Assembly (NCBI GenBank): GCA_020746995.1
Contig: JAGPXD010000007.1
Location: 1,550,001-1,614,000 of the forward strand
Length of the DNA: 64,000 bases
Direction of reading: 5' to 3'
Source of the DNA: Plectosphaerella cucumerina
Lineage: Eukaryota; Ascomycota; Sordariomycetes; Glomerellales; Plectosphaerellaceae
Shown: positions 50,228 through 60,794 of the stretch, piece after piece
Layout of the letters: the number at the start of each line of letters is the position of its first letter
How positions within the stretch are numbered: the first letter of the stretch is position 1
Translations under genes and position numbers: made by a program
The notes under the pieces: generated by a model
The model's input: only the letters and a program-made list of their open reading frames with translations
Told to the model about the DNA's origin: nothing
Database searches by the model: none

Positions 50228-51394
50228 ATGAACGCTGTCGACGCATCAGTCCATGTCGAGGTCGAGACGGCCGAGGAGACGCCCTCCCTATGCACCGTCG
50301 TCCTAGACACGAACCCGCGCGCCTGGGCAGCCATCGGCGACACCCTCCCTCTATCCAAGGCCGTAGCCAACATCCTCGTCTTCCTCAACGCCAACCTGGC
50401 ATTCTCCAACGCGAACCAGGTCGCCGTCATCGCGGCGCACACCAACCGAGCTGTCTGGCTCTACCCAACACAGCCCGAGCCTTCGTCAAGAGCAGGCAAA
50501 GTCCTCCCCGGCGACGATGTGCCGATGCATGATAGCTTCGGCGCCAGCCACACGACGTCGGCAAATAAATACCCCCAGTTTGCCCAGATCGAGTCCGCCG
50601 TGCTCGCCTCGCTCAAGAGCCTCATCGAGTCCACGACCGAGACCGACCTCGACACCACCACGACCCAACTCTCGGGTGCCCTCACCCTCGCCCTCGCACA
50701 CATCAACAAGATCTCGCAGGCCTACACCGCCAGCAAGGCAGACACGACAAAATCCCACGCCCCCTGCCCCTCAGGCCTCTCCGCCTCGATCCTCGTCGTC
50801 TCCGTATCCGACGCCGAGCCCTCCCAATACATCCCGACCATGAACGCCGTCTTCGCAGCCGCCCACTCAAGCATACCGATAGACGTGCTGTCTCTATCTC
50901 CCGCCTCGATAGCACAGGCGGCTCCTGGAGCCGCACCAGCCGCCCCCCTCGACGCACCGCCCGACGTCAAGGACCAGCCCGCCACAAACTCCTTCCTCCA
51001 ACAGGCCTCACACATCACAAACGGCGTCTACCTCCAGCCCGCGCACCCTCAGGGTCTCTTGTCATATCTCTTCTTCGCGTACGCCTTCGCTGACAACGGC
51101 GCGCGAGCCGCCCTCATCCCTCCAACCCACCATACTGTCGACTTCCGCGCCGCGTGCTTCTGCCACGGCCGCGTCATCGACACGGGCTTCGTCTGCTCGG
51201 TGTGCCTCAGTATCTTCTGCTCTGTGCCAGAGGGCGCCGACTGCCTGACCTGTGGCACCCATCTCGCTCTCGGCAGCTATGGCGCGAAACCAGCCGTTGT
51301 GCCCAGGCGCAAGAAGAAGCGGAAGCGCGTGCTGCCCAACGGCAGCATCAGAGAGGACACGGGCACACCGGGTGGAGGGACACCCATGCGGTGA
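50228..51394 (+). CDS. TFB4: TFIIH subunit Tfb4 (p34 homologue), 388 aa
   Basis: Intronless. Tfb4 is part of the TFIIH core needed for RNA polymerase II initiation and nucleotide-excision repair. It begins with a von Willebrand A-like fold: SLCTVVLDTNPRAWAAIGDT, LSKAVANILVFLNANLAFSNANQVAVIAAH, SGALTLALAHINK and SASILVVSVSDAE. It ends with the cysteine zinc module CFCHGRVIDTGFVCSVCLS and CSVPEGADCLTCGTHL (about residues 305-343), then a basic KKKRKRVLPNG tail. The ATG at 50228 starts right at the conserved N-terminus; 112 open codons upstream are unlike the family and are treated as leader. Confidence 0.93.
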   Translation: MNAVDASVHVEVETAEETPSLCTVVLDTNPRAWAAIGDTLPLSKAVANILVFLNANLAFSNANQVAVIAAHTNRAVWLYPTQPEPSSRAGKVLPGDDVPMHDSFGASHTTSANKYPQFAQIESAVLASLKSLIESTTETDLDTTTTQLSGALTLALAHINKISQAYTASKADTTKSHAPCPSGLSASILVVSVSDAEPSQYIPTMNAVFAAAHSSIPIDVLSLSPASIAQAAPGAAPAAPLDAPPDVKDQPATNSFLQQASHITNGVYLQPAHPQGLLSYLFFAYAFADNGARAALIPPTHHTVDFRAACFCHGRVIDTGFVCSVCLSIFCSVPEGADCLTCGTHLALGSYGAKPAVVPRRKKKRKRVLPNGSIREDTGTPGGGTPMR

Positions 51395-51775
51395 TGGAGA
51401 GCGGGGTAGCTTTGCATCATTCGGCTTTTTGTGTATTTCGGAGGCACGGGGCGTTCACTTGGTGTCTGGGGGCCAGGAATATTCGGCCTAATGGGAATTC
51501 TCGAAAAGGGGTTCAGACACCCCAGCCTGTAGGACTATCGAAAAACAATACAAGCTCGCACCCGAGCTCCATTCCAACCAACTCCATCCAGCGTCGTGCT
51601 TAGGGTCTAGGTGTGGGTATCACTGGAATCTAGAATACAAACAACACAGCAGTACATGGCTTCGGCGCCCGCATGGTGTCTGACTGACCCCCTTGTCTCC
51701 CGCATTTGCTTCCTCGCCCTCAACGTACACAGCCGCACAACACCGTCAAGAGGGAGCCTGGTTTTGCCGGCCCGG
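51395..51775. other. Convergent 3' interval
   Basis: 3' regions of TFB4 (+) and the taspase-like gene (-). Nothing else is seen. Confidence 0.6.
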
Positions 51776-53680
51776 TCAATCGGAAGGGATCCTACGGGCA
51801 CCCCTGGTGACCTGCCTGCCCTCACCCAGGCGAGACATGACGCACTGCGGCACCTTGTCAGACCAGCCCATGGAGGCCAGGGCGAAGGAGTCGGTGTTGT
51901 GGGCGAAGTACAGGTAGTAGCCAGTCTTTCTCTTCTTGACCGTCATGACACCTATGGCGCCCACCGAGTTGCAGTTGATGACGCCTGGGTGGCCCATGAA
52001 GTCCTGGGTGACAAAAGACTCCATGATCTGATCCTCGTCGTAGTCGACCATGTCTTGGCCTGCCGGTCCGCGGCGTGTACTTCGGTAGATCCGCTCGGCG
52101 CACCGTTGAGAGGCCATTGTCGTCGCCATGTGCTCGCCCGTCCCGCTCGTTACCGTCGCCACGCAGATGCCCTCGGGATCGGCTGGGTCAACGGGAACCA
52201 CGGCTGTTCCGATGCCCACGAGAGCCGCAGGGCCGAGCCGTCCACGATGCTTCATGCCGATGCCGCCAGAGGACGAGCCGGCGGCGATGTGGCCGTGTTC
52301 GTCTATTGCGATGGCTCCGACGGTATCCGTGATGAGATCCATGCGAGGTTCGGTATCCTCTTCGCTCTCGTCGGATAAAAATGGGCGCTTAATCCCGCCT
52401 GATCTGGCTGCACTTGGTTGATTGACGATTGCATCCAGCGCTTCCATCGGCTGCGAAGCTTGCAGCGATGTTCGAGGAGATCCTCCGCCATCGCGATTCC
52501 CTTCGGGCGTCGCCATCAGAGGGACACTTGAGCCCACACTGCCTTCTCCGGTCCTGTGTCGCCTTGAGGCTGGCCGGGCTTTCGTATTCAACGAAGTGCC
52601 AAGCAAGCTCAAAGGGCTCTTCTCGGGAGCCTGCAACGGAGAAACGCGGGGTTGTCCAGACGTCTGAGCCGCTGTCAACGAGACCTGCTTCTCGAGGACC
52701 GGGGTGCCGCGGTATGGCGAATCTGGCTGGCCCTCGTTCCATGTGCCGGTGAGGATGGCGTTTGCATGGTCCCGTTGCTGTGCGCTTCCGACACGGCCGG
52801 AGTCGACAGGGGCCGCGGACATGGTCTCGTACTGTTGACACGGTCCGGTGTTGGGACAGTTGGGTTCTGCGCCTTGCACCTTTCGGGACTCATCCTTCTT
52901 CAGCTTCTCCTCGGCTCTTCTCAGATCTTCCTGCCACCTTGTGAACCGATCCCGAGCATTCTTGGACACCAGCGAGTCGTTGGGCACTACGAGAGTGCCG
53001 TGTTCTTCGGCGAAGACCCGAGCGCCCTCGCCCACCAATATGTTCGGGGGCACCCGTCTAAGAGTCAGGGGCTGAGTGCTCCTGTCCAGAATCAGTTTGG
53101 CGAGGCAGATGGGGTTTCGGATGTCTGGAAGTGTCAGAAACGAGAAGGAAACGATCTAAGGCACCTTAGACTCACTGGGAACTGCTCCGCATGCGCCGCT
53201 GCGTCCCAAATGATCGACAATGGTTGCGTCGCACTCGACGACGCCGTCGATGGAGAGGTTTGAGCCATATCCAGCGTTGGTAATCTCTTTGTCCTCGAGC
53301 ACACGCAGGGCTGCCACGACAGCCTCGGTAGCAGACGCCCCAGACCGCATGAACTGCATCCCCATGAGAGCCGCACTGTCAAGCTGGTCAGCGTTGGCGA
53401 AGTCGGATCAAATGGAAAAAACCTACTCATTGCATGCTTTGAGGTGGATTTTCTCGTTCTGGTGACTGTGAAAGCCAGCGCCTGCATGGATGAAAATGGC
53501 GCCGGTGAACTTTGGCCGGGGTTTGCGCCTCAGGACTCGATCCACGGTTCCGTCAACACTGCCGCCAACCTGGCCGTTTCCCTCGGCGACTTGTCGAGGC
53601 TGCCCTAGCGATGGAGGTAAACCTAGCGATGGTGACGGTAGGTCATGCAGACCTGTCCAAGTGTCTGGAGGTGTTTCCAT
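51776..53680 (-). CDS. Taspase/asparaginase-2 family threonine peptidase with large insert, 600 aa
   Basis: Exons 53427-53680, 53176-53375 and 51776-53124 in transcription order, two 51-base introns. N-terminal nucleophile hydrolases of this family cut themselves before a threonine that becomes the active-site residue. Visible: AIFIHAGAGFHS, KACNDAALMGMQFMRSGASATEAVVAALRVLED, NAGYGSNLSIDGVVECDATI. The autocleavage site is DTVGAIAIDEHGHIAAGSSSGG, with Thr at about residue 419, and is followed by GSGTGEHMATTMASQRCAE. Between the alpha part and the cleavage site lies a Ser/Pro/Arg-rich insert of roughly 230 residues with no fold signature. That insert and the absence of a secretion signal fit threonine aspartase-like (Taspase1) proteins better than plain L-asparaginase. 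Fungal substrates are unknown. Confidence 0.87.
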
Positions 53681-54959
53681 TGTTTTCTGTGCAGCTCAAG
53701 ATAGGAGGAAACCGGCGTTGACTGCCGCAGGGGGAGGCCTCTGAATAGAGCAGTCGGCCTTGGTCGCTAGCATTGGTGGGAGAGGATCCCGTCGAAGGAC
53801 ACAGTCAGGGGGTTGGCAGGCCAGAACAGTTTGACCGCTGGGTGCCTGTTGAAAGCGAGATTTTTTGGGCGGAAAATGTAGCCGCGAACGAATGACAGGC
53901 TGTGCACTAATGGCGAAACACCTGTTCGACTAGGATATTGACGGTCGAATCGAATAATATGATCGACTGCGGAATGGATGCTGGACGAGTCGGAGGCGGT
54001 GCCGTGATGCAAGTCATAGGAACAAGTCCGAACCTAGATATGCTGGCTGAGGAGAACGCCGGGAGGATAGAAGTAAGGTTACAGAGAGTGAAGAACAGAC
54101 GCGTTTGGCGTGGTAGGAAAGTCTGAAGGACGACGTCAGGTTTGTCGGGACTGCTTCGGGTACGTGGCCGTAAGGGGCAAGTGGTGATGGATGAGAAGGA
54201 GCAAGTGGTCGTGTGAAAGAGCAGGTGAGGGAAGGTACAGTCAAGAGGCACCTACTCCCCCAGCGAATTTGGCCCTTCGCGTGATGAGACAGCCGTATTC
54301 AATGCTGGAAGTGCCTGAGATGGGTAGGTACTTCGGCAGGCAACTTCGAATGCCGCTGACTCGAAGTTCCTACCTACCTTGAAAGCACGAGAAGTGGTGG
54401 GTAAGTGGGTAGGTAGCCTGCCTGGAAGTCGGGTTGTTTGCTTGACTTTTGAACTGACTGTCTTGGATGCGAAGAAGAACAGGCAAAAATGAGGCAGAAA
54501 ACTGACAATACAAATTACTGCAGCTACTTTTCGAAACAGACACACAGAGGCATCGCATCCATCTTCCCTCCTCAACACCACAGATATTCCCCTGTTATTG
54601 CAGTTGAAGCGTCAAAAAGCGCGTCACGGTGTTGAGACAGTGCGAAGATCACCACCGAGGGAGCTCCGACCAATCGCACGCCTTGAAGAATAACCCCACT
54701 TCGATCCGACCGCCTCTGGCTGGTGCGTGGCACAGCCGCAGCACTGAGGCCGGGGAACAGGTGACACTGCGGTGGGCACCTGGAGCTTCCAAGTTGAGCG
54801 ACAAGGCACCGAGCCCAAACCCACACCTTGACGTCGTAATCGCTCCCCCGACACATCTCGACCTGGAGCCGACATCCAGCCTCCCCCCTCGGCCCTCTAC
54901 CTCACCGCGCGCTGCCGGGCATACAGCACACCCAGAGCGCAACCAATCCATTAGCAGCA
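53681..54959. promoter_or_regulatory. Divergent promoter region of taspase-like and ARP3 genes
   Basis: About 1.28 kb without a credible gene. Short GTAGGTA/CTACCTAC-like elements lie near 54320-54420. Confidence 0.5.
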
Positions 54960-56688
54960 ATGGCTCACCAAACCCCCGCCGTTGTCATGGACAAGTAGGT
55001 CGCTCCTCGTCGTCATGCTGCCCTGCCCTGCCCCGCCCCGCATCCAACGTCGCCAGATGATCATGAGCGTCAGAATCCCGAGCTAACCACCACGCTTTCC
55101 AGCGGCACCGGCTTCTCGAAGCTCGGTATGTCGTTTCTCTAGGTTGCGGTATCCGATTGCGGCTCGAATTCTGATATTCTCCCCAGGTTTCGCCGGCAAT
55201 GACTCTCCCTCCTTCGTCTTCCCGACCGCCATCGCGACAAAGGGTCCCGCCGGAGGAGGCGGAGGCTCCGGCTCTGGACGCCCGGCCGTCGGAAACAAGC
55301 CTTCTTTCCTGACCGGTGGTGCCGGACCAGGAGGTCATCTCAGTGCGAAGCGTGGAACCGAGGATCTCGACTTCTTCATTGGCGACGCTGCCATTGCTGC
55401 GTCCAACGGCCCAGGTCAGTCATGTCGCGCGTGGAACGGGTGGGCCGAGAGGCTGGGCTGACGCTGCTGCCAGGTTACGGACTCCATTATCCTATCCGAC
55501 ACGGTCAAATAGAGAACTGGGTGCGTACGGATGGTCATCTGGGAAAGGAGAAGGCTTGCTCACTGTTTCACAGGATCACATGGAACGGTTCTGGTCCAAC
55601 TCCATCTTCAAGTACTTGCGTGTCGAGCCCGAGGATCACTTCTTCCTTCTGACCGAGCCTGTACGTGTCTACCACCACAAGTCTGCCGGTGGTGATCAAT
55701 GCTGACGTGCCTAGCCCCTGAACCCCCCCGAGAACCGCGAAAACACGGCCGAGATATTCTTCGAGTCCTTCAACTGCGCCGGCATGTACATCGCGGTCCA
55801 GGCTGTGCTCGCACTTGCCGCATCGTGGACCTCCTCCAAGGTCCAGGACAGGTCGCTCACAGGTACCGTCATCGACTCGGGTGACGGTGTCACGCACGTC
55901 ATCCCCGTGGCCGAGGGCTATGTTATCGGCTCGTCCATCAAGTCGATCCCCATTGCCGGTCGCGACATTACCTACTTTGTCCAATCCCTGCTCCGCGACC
56001 GCGGCGAGGCCGACTCGTCCCTTAAGACGGCCCAGGAGATCAAGGAGGAGCACTGCTACGTGTGCCCCGACATTGTTAAGGAGTTCTCCCGCTATGACCG
56101 CGACCCAACCCGTTTCATCCAGCACCCCGTCCTTCAGAACGGCGGCCGCAAAGTCAATGTCGATGTCGGCTACGAACGCTTCCTCGCCCCTGAGATCTTC
56201 TTCAACCCCGAGATTTACAGCTCCGACTTCCTGACGCCTCTCCCTGAGGTTGTCGATACCGTCATCCAGCAGTCCCCCATCGACGTTCGAAGGGGCCTAT
56301 ACAAGAACATTGTCTTGTCCGGCGGCAGCACCCTGTACAAGGACTTTGGCAGGCGGTTACAGCGCGACATTAAGCAGCTGGTCGATGCTCGCATTCGCGC
56401 TAGCGAGGTTCGCAGCGGCGGTGCCCGCAGCGGAGGCCTGGAAGTCCAGGTCATTACTCACAAGAGGCAAAGGCACGGTCCCTGGTTCGGTGGCAGTCTG
56501 CTCGGCCAGACGCCCGAGTTCCGATCCTACTGCCACACCAAGGCCGAGGTGAGTAGTGGACGTTCCGAGGCGGGATTTCGTGCCCGCCGCCACCTTTGGC
56601 GCATGTCGCTAACCTGTAACAGTACCAAGAATACGGTCCCAGCATCGTCAGGAGGTTTGCGCTGCTCGGCGGACCCGGCAGTTCGTAG
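54960..56688 (+). CDS. ARP3: Actin-related protein 3 (Arp2/3 complex), 439 aa
   Basis: Seven exons: 54960-54994, 55103-55125, 55187-55414, 55474-55520, 55574-55660, 55715-56548 and 56623-56688; all phases fit. Arp3 and Arp2 form the template that nucleates branched actin filaments, used in fungal endocytic patches. The actin fold is clear: VVMDNGTGFSKLGFAGND, PSFVFPTAIATKG, DFFIGDAAIAAS, YPIRHGQIENW, HMERFWSNSIFKYLRVEPEDH, TGTVIDSGDGVTHVIPV and IVLSGGSTLYKDFGRRLQRD. A Gly-rich segment near residue 40 is the usual Arp3 insertion. Length matches the family. The small 23- and 47-base exons are supported by the conserved protein sequence that runs across them. Confidence 0.95.
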
Positions 56689-57025
56689 AGTCTCGGTGTT
56701 TGTCGTCTATAGAGCCTTGCCAATCTTGCCTTACAAAAGCCTCGCAATTCACAAATTTTACCAACTTGCCATATCCGACCTGTGTGATGTCTGCATTCCT
56801 ATCAAGTCCGACTCTCTAAACGCTGTAGGCATCGTAGGATGCTGTGTTGTGGCCAGCTCTGGAAGAATGCTCTGTGCCGGCGGACACCTATCGTCACACG
56901 GTAACATCGATGCCATTCACTGGAAAATTTGCGAGCCTGGACCACCTGCCGAACGCTGCCATAGGCACTTGCAGCACCACCTGCCGTTATAGAAGGCAAG
57001 AATGCCATCATTCCCATCAATCCGC
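56689..57025. other. 3' region of ARP3
   Basis: AT-richer 3' UTR-like sequence after the ARP3 stop. No gene is seen. Confidence 0.55.
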
Positions 57026-57136
57026 AGTGGTGTAGCTGGTAAGAGCCTTGTGAGAGCTGTAGGCCACTTTGAGGTCCTCGCGCCCAACTTGATTGTCGCA
57101 CCCGGAGGTTCAAACCAGCCTCGCGCCACACTTTTT
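57026..57136 (+). ncRNA. tRNA-like element with A box, B box and T5 terminator
   Basis: The stretch reads like a damaged or expanded tRNA. An A-box-like TAGCTGGTAAGAGC looks like the usual TAGCTCAGTGGTAAGAGC with four D-loop bases missing. A B-box GGTTCAAACC lies 70 bases further on. The ends can pair (GTGGTGT with GCGCCAC, seven pairs including two G-U), and a TTTTT follows, as for RNA polymerase III termination. The T arm is irregular (GAGG/CCTC stem around a 10-base loop), and the middle is too long for a simple anticodon arm. It could be a tRNA with an intron, a tRNA pseudogene, or the head of a tRNA-derived short interspersed element. No anticodon can be assigned safely. Confidence 0.4.
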
Positions 57137-57349
57137 GTGCTTTTGGTATTTCTGTGTCAACTGATTGCATGTGTTGTCATTCAGTCCTAAGATTACATGT
57201 ACTTATCTCCAGCTAAACTCCAGTCATACGCTATCCACCGTCGTCGCCGACAACACCTCCCGCCCGCCCAAGGTCGCTTTCTTTTCTTGTTCTCATCACT
57301 TCATTCCTGACACAGCACCCACAGTTTCGACTCGCACCCCCGAGCAAAT

Positions 57350-58473
57350 TTACCTGCTCGTGTCGACGACGTAGCGACCCACAATCTGGCCCTCCTGCAT
57401 CTTCTTGTAGACGTCCTGCAGCTCGCTGAGGCCGACAGTCTTGAAGGGAGCCTTGATGAGGCCGCGGTTGAAGAAGTCCAGGGCCTCGGCGGTGTCGGCC
57501 CTGTTGCCGACGTAGGAACCCTTGATCGTGATCATCCTCACGACCGTGTCGAAGACGGGGGCACGCAGGTAGGCATTGGCGGGGAGGCCGATGCAGACGA
57601 CGGTGCCGCGGGAGCGGACGTACTCGCTGGCCTGCTGGAAGGGCTTCTCGTTGACGGCGACGAGGAGGACGGCCTGGGGCCCGAGGCCGTCGGGGGTGGC
57701 GGCCTTGACCTCGGCGACGAGGTCCTTGGAGGAGGCGAAGTCAACGTAGGTGGCGGCGCCGAGCTTCTTGCACATCTCTCCCTTCTCTGCACCTCCGTCA
57801 ATGGCGATGGCGTGCAGGCCCATGGCCTTGGCGTACTGGACTGCCAGCGAGCCGAGACCGCCGCCGGCGCCGACGATGGCGACGTACTGGCCGGGACGGG
57901 CGCCAGACTCCTTCAGGCCCTTGTAGACGGTGATACCGGCGCAGAGGACGGGGGCGACGGCCTCGAGGTCAGTGCCCTTGGGCATGCGGGCGACGTGGGC
58001 TGCCTTTGCGATGGCGTACTGCTGGAAGGAGCCGTCGACGGTGTAGCCGGAGAGGAGGGCCTTGGCGCACAGGGGCTCGTCGGCGTTGAGGCAGTGGGGG
58101 CAGTTGAGGCAGGAGCCGTTGAGCCACTTTACGCCTGCGAGGTCGCCGATCTCGATCTCTGTGACGAGCTCGCCGCGGGCGACGACGACGCCGGCGCCTT
58201 CGTGGCCGCCGACGAGGGGCTTCTCCTTTGTGGCCAGGGGCCAGTCGCCCATCATGGCGTGGAGGTCGGTGTGGCAGACGCCGGAGTACTTGATGTTGAC
58301 GAGGACTTCATCGGGGCCGGGCTTTTGGACGGGAATCTTCTTGTAGACGACGGCTGGGACGTGTTAGAGGGGGAAGGGGAGGGAGGGGAAGGGGGTGACG
58401 TACGACCGCCGGTCTTCTCGACGACAGACGCCCACTGCTCGGTAGGCACGGATCCATTGGTAGCGCCGCCCAT
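57350..58473 (-). CDS. Zinc-dependent alcohol dehydrogenase, ADH1-type, 357 aa
   Basis: Exons 58404-58473 and 57350-58353 in transcription order (50-base intron). It interconverts ethanol and acetaldehyde (or other small alcohols) with NAD+. Catalytic zinc ligands: Cys in GVCHTDLHAM, His-Glu in VGGHEGAGVVV, and the later Cys in AVAPVLCAGITVYKGL. The structural zinc cluster is NCPHCLNADEPLCAKALLSGY. The NAD site is VAIVGAGGGLGSLAVQYAKAMG. The ends IKGSYVGNR and GQIVGRYVVD are typical of fungal tetrameric ADHs; there is no mitochondrial presequence, so it is cytosolic. A TATA box and a CT-rich leader suggest strong regulated expression. Which of the yeast ADH paralogues it corresponds to cannot be told. 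Confidence 0.93.
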
Positions 58474-58628
58474 GATGGATGAGGGTTGGAGTGTTGTTGG
58501 TAGTATCGAGATGTTATGAAGTGGTGTGAGCTGAAGAAGCTATAGTATAAGCAGCAGGGTATCACTGGTGGTTTGTTGGACTGGATGAGGTAGAACAAGC
58601 TGCAGCAGAGAGAGGCAAGAAGCTGTCT

Positions 58629-58637
58629 ATATTTATA
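58629..58637 (-). promoter_or_regulatory. TATA box of the alcohol dehydrogenase gene
   Basis: TATAAATAT on the minus strand about 156 bases before the ATG, followed by a CT-rich leader (GCCTCTCTCTGC). Two GGGG-core CreA-like hexamers (GCGGGG at 58930 and CCGGGG at 58948) lie 300 bases further up and would fit carbon-catabolite control, though such motifs are frequent by chance in this GC-rich DNA. Confidence 0.6.
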
Positions 58638-60794
58638 CTACTCACGGAGAGCTCGGGACGTGTGCTCGTCACTCCACGCGAGCGGAGCTTGGCTCTCGCT
58701 CCCATGCCCGGTCTCGCGGTGGCTCGGGAACGGCGTGGTGAGACATGCCACGGCCAGGGGGGGACCGTCTGTCTCCTCACGCTCGCTCGCTCGGCAGCTC
58801 CTAGCGCGGACCACGGGAGAAGAGGAGAACCAACCCTCTCCGCGTGGAATCCTCGAGCTTGGCTTTCCCTCGGATCAACGCTCGCTGGGCGTATCTCGTT
58901 CGCGGGCCTTGGGGTTGCAGTTGCTTTGCGCGGGGATGTCCCGGCATCCGGGGCTAGGGGCAGCGGGAAAGGTCTAGGAGGTCAATGACTGCATGATGCT
59001 ACTTCGTTGGGGTCACGGCGGGGTTGAGAGCTACCCCGCGCCGTAGGAGCTGACGGCCGGGCCCTAGCCTGGGAGTTGTTTTCGAGGGTGTTGGCTCTAG
59101 ATTGGTCGAGGGCGGACATCTCGAGTGCCGTCGGGGGAGGGGCGGTTGAGGAAGAGGATGCAAGCATCAGCGTCAGTGATCTGATGTTGGAGGAGGCTAA
59201 GGTGCGGGCGGCTTGGGATGTGGGACCACTTCCATCGGGCGCCGGGGGCGGCCGGCCGGCATAGGTACGTACCGATGACCGGCAGCTCGAGGAAGGAGCA
59301 ACCGGCAGCACAGCACTTTCCAACTGCCTGTAGCCTGCGGTAATAGACTGGACGGCTTAGGTCAGCTCGATCATTCCCTGCCTACCTAGGTAAGGGTAAG
59401 GGTATTGTGAGATGAAAGCTCGATGTTTTCATCATGGTCAACCTGTTCACCATCAACATCTCCCAAGTCACCTCTGAACGCCAAGCCGTGTGTTGCGGGG
59501 ACACTTGGCCTGGCATGATCGCCCGACGCAGCATCGACGTGAACCGAAAACCCCTAGCAATGGAACCCAAACCAACAAACATTGGTGCCGCCTTGGGCCT
59601 AGACCGCCGCTGCATCTCTCGGTAGCAGCTCTGCCGCGACACGTCCCGCCGACTGAGTCTGGCAGTCCTGAGTCTACTCCCACGGGATAAACGACATCTT
59701 CCTCGAGGCAGACACCCATCATGCGCGCTGCGGCGCATGAGCCTGGTTGTTTCGACTCTCCAGCTCGTACACGACATCCACACAATTCGACGTCCGCCCG
59801 TCCGGATCTTCAAAGTCCCCTCCCTCAGATCCTCCGGCAATGGTCTCCGCCCTGCGGCCGTCTTCCCCAGATGGAGAAACGAGGGGGAGGGGTCTTCCCC
59901 GTCAGTTCACTACTGGCACCTCCATCCTATCTCCCACCAAACAGCAAAGCAGCATACGCCGTTAGTCTCAGCAGCCACCATCGTACGACTTCAGGCATCG
60001 GGCTCCATCTCGAAGATCCAAACAGCCTCATCTGCATCCAATCTCATCGCAGGATGTCGCACCCCCGACGTTCCCCCGCACTCCTCGCTCGAACGGAGCT
60101 TCCACTGCCAGATCCCGCCCCCTTCTCGAAGGCCTCGCCTTCCCTCAGGCTTCAGCAGTCGAAGCTATCTTAGGGCTTGGGCCCGTGCATCCCCGTCTTA
60201 GCTCCGCAGGGCTTCTTTCCGATCTTCTGGCGTCAAGCTGATCACTCGCTAGGCCCGCCGCTGTGCCTGAGCTCGCCACGCCATTTCCCTTCGTGCGTTG
60301 CGGTTCCGCATCCGCACCTGATGTCAGGGGCGGCAAGCCCCTCCATGCGCCCCAGAAGCCTCTCGCGGCCTCCTTTCAAACCGTCCCCTTTCCCCGGATG
60401 CCTTCATCTCATCTTCATCATGCTCTTTCGTATCGGCGTTGCCGTATCTCCTGCATGAGTGGCTTCCCTGAATATTCAAGACGATCTGCATCTAGCCCGC
60501 AGCGGTTACACCAAACAAGCTCCGCTCAAGCTTCGCTCCCCGCGATATCACCATCCCCCGATGGACTTACATCGCAATCAGATGGCTAATCGAGGACAAT
60601 GCCACAACTTGTCTTCCTTTCCTCGGCAGACGAGGTATCCTGCTATTGTTGATTTCCAGGCCCCCACGGCTGCACATATGTAGTCCTTCCGCAAAGCAAA
60701 GCCAGGCTGCTGACTTGTCATAAACTCGTAACAATCATCTGCGCATATCTCCTACACCAAGCTCTCGACCCTTTCCCGGAACTCTCGATCAGTA
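58638..60794. other. Intergenic region of about 2.2 kb, no gene recognised
   Basis: ADH promoter on the left and P450 3' region on the right. Between them open frames overlap on both strands, with no motif, signal peptide or splice-joined model that holds up. Confidence 0.45.

Noticed and set aside
57812..58519. 235-codon plus-strand frame opposite the alcohol dehydrogenase gene
   Set aside because: Same reason: it is the complement of conserved ADH codons and shows no protein family of its own.
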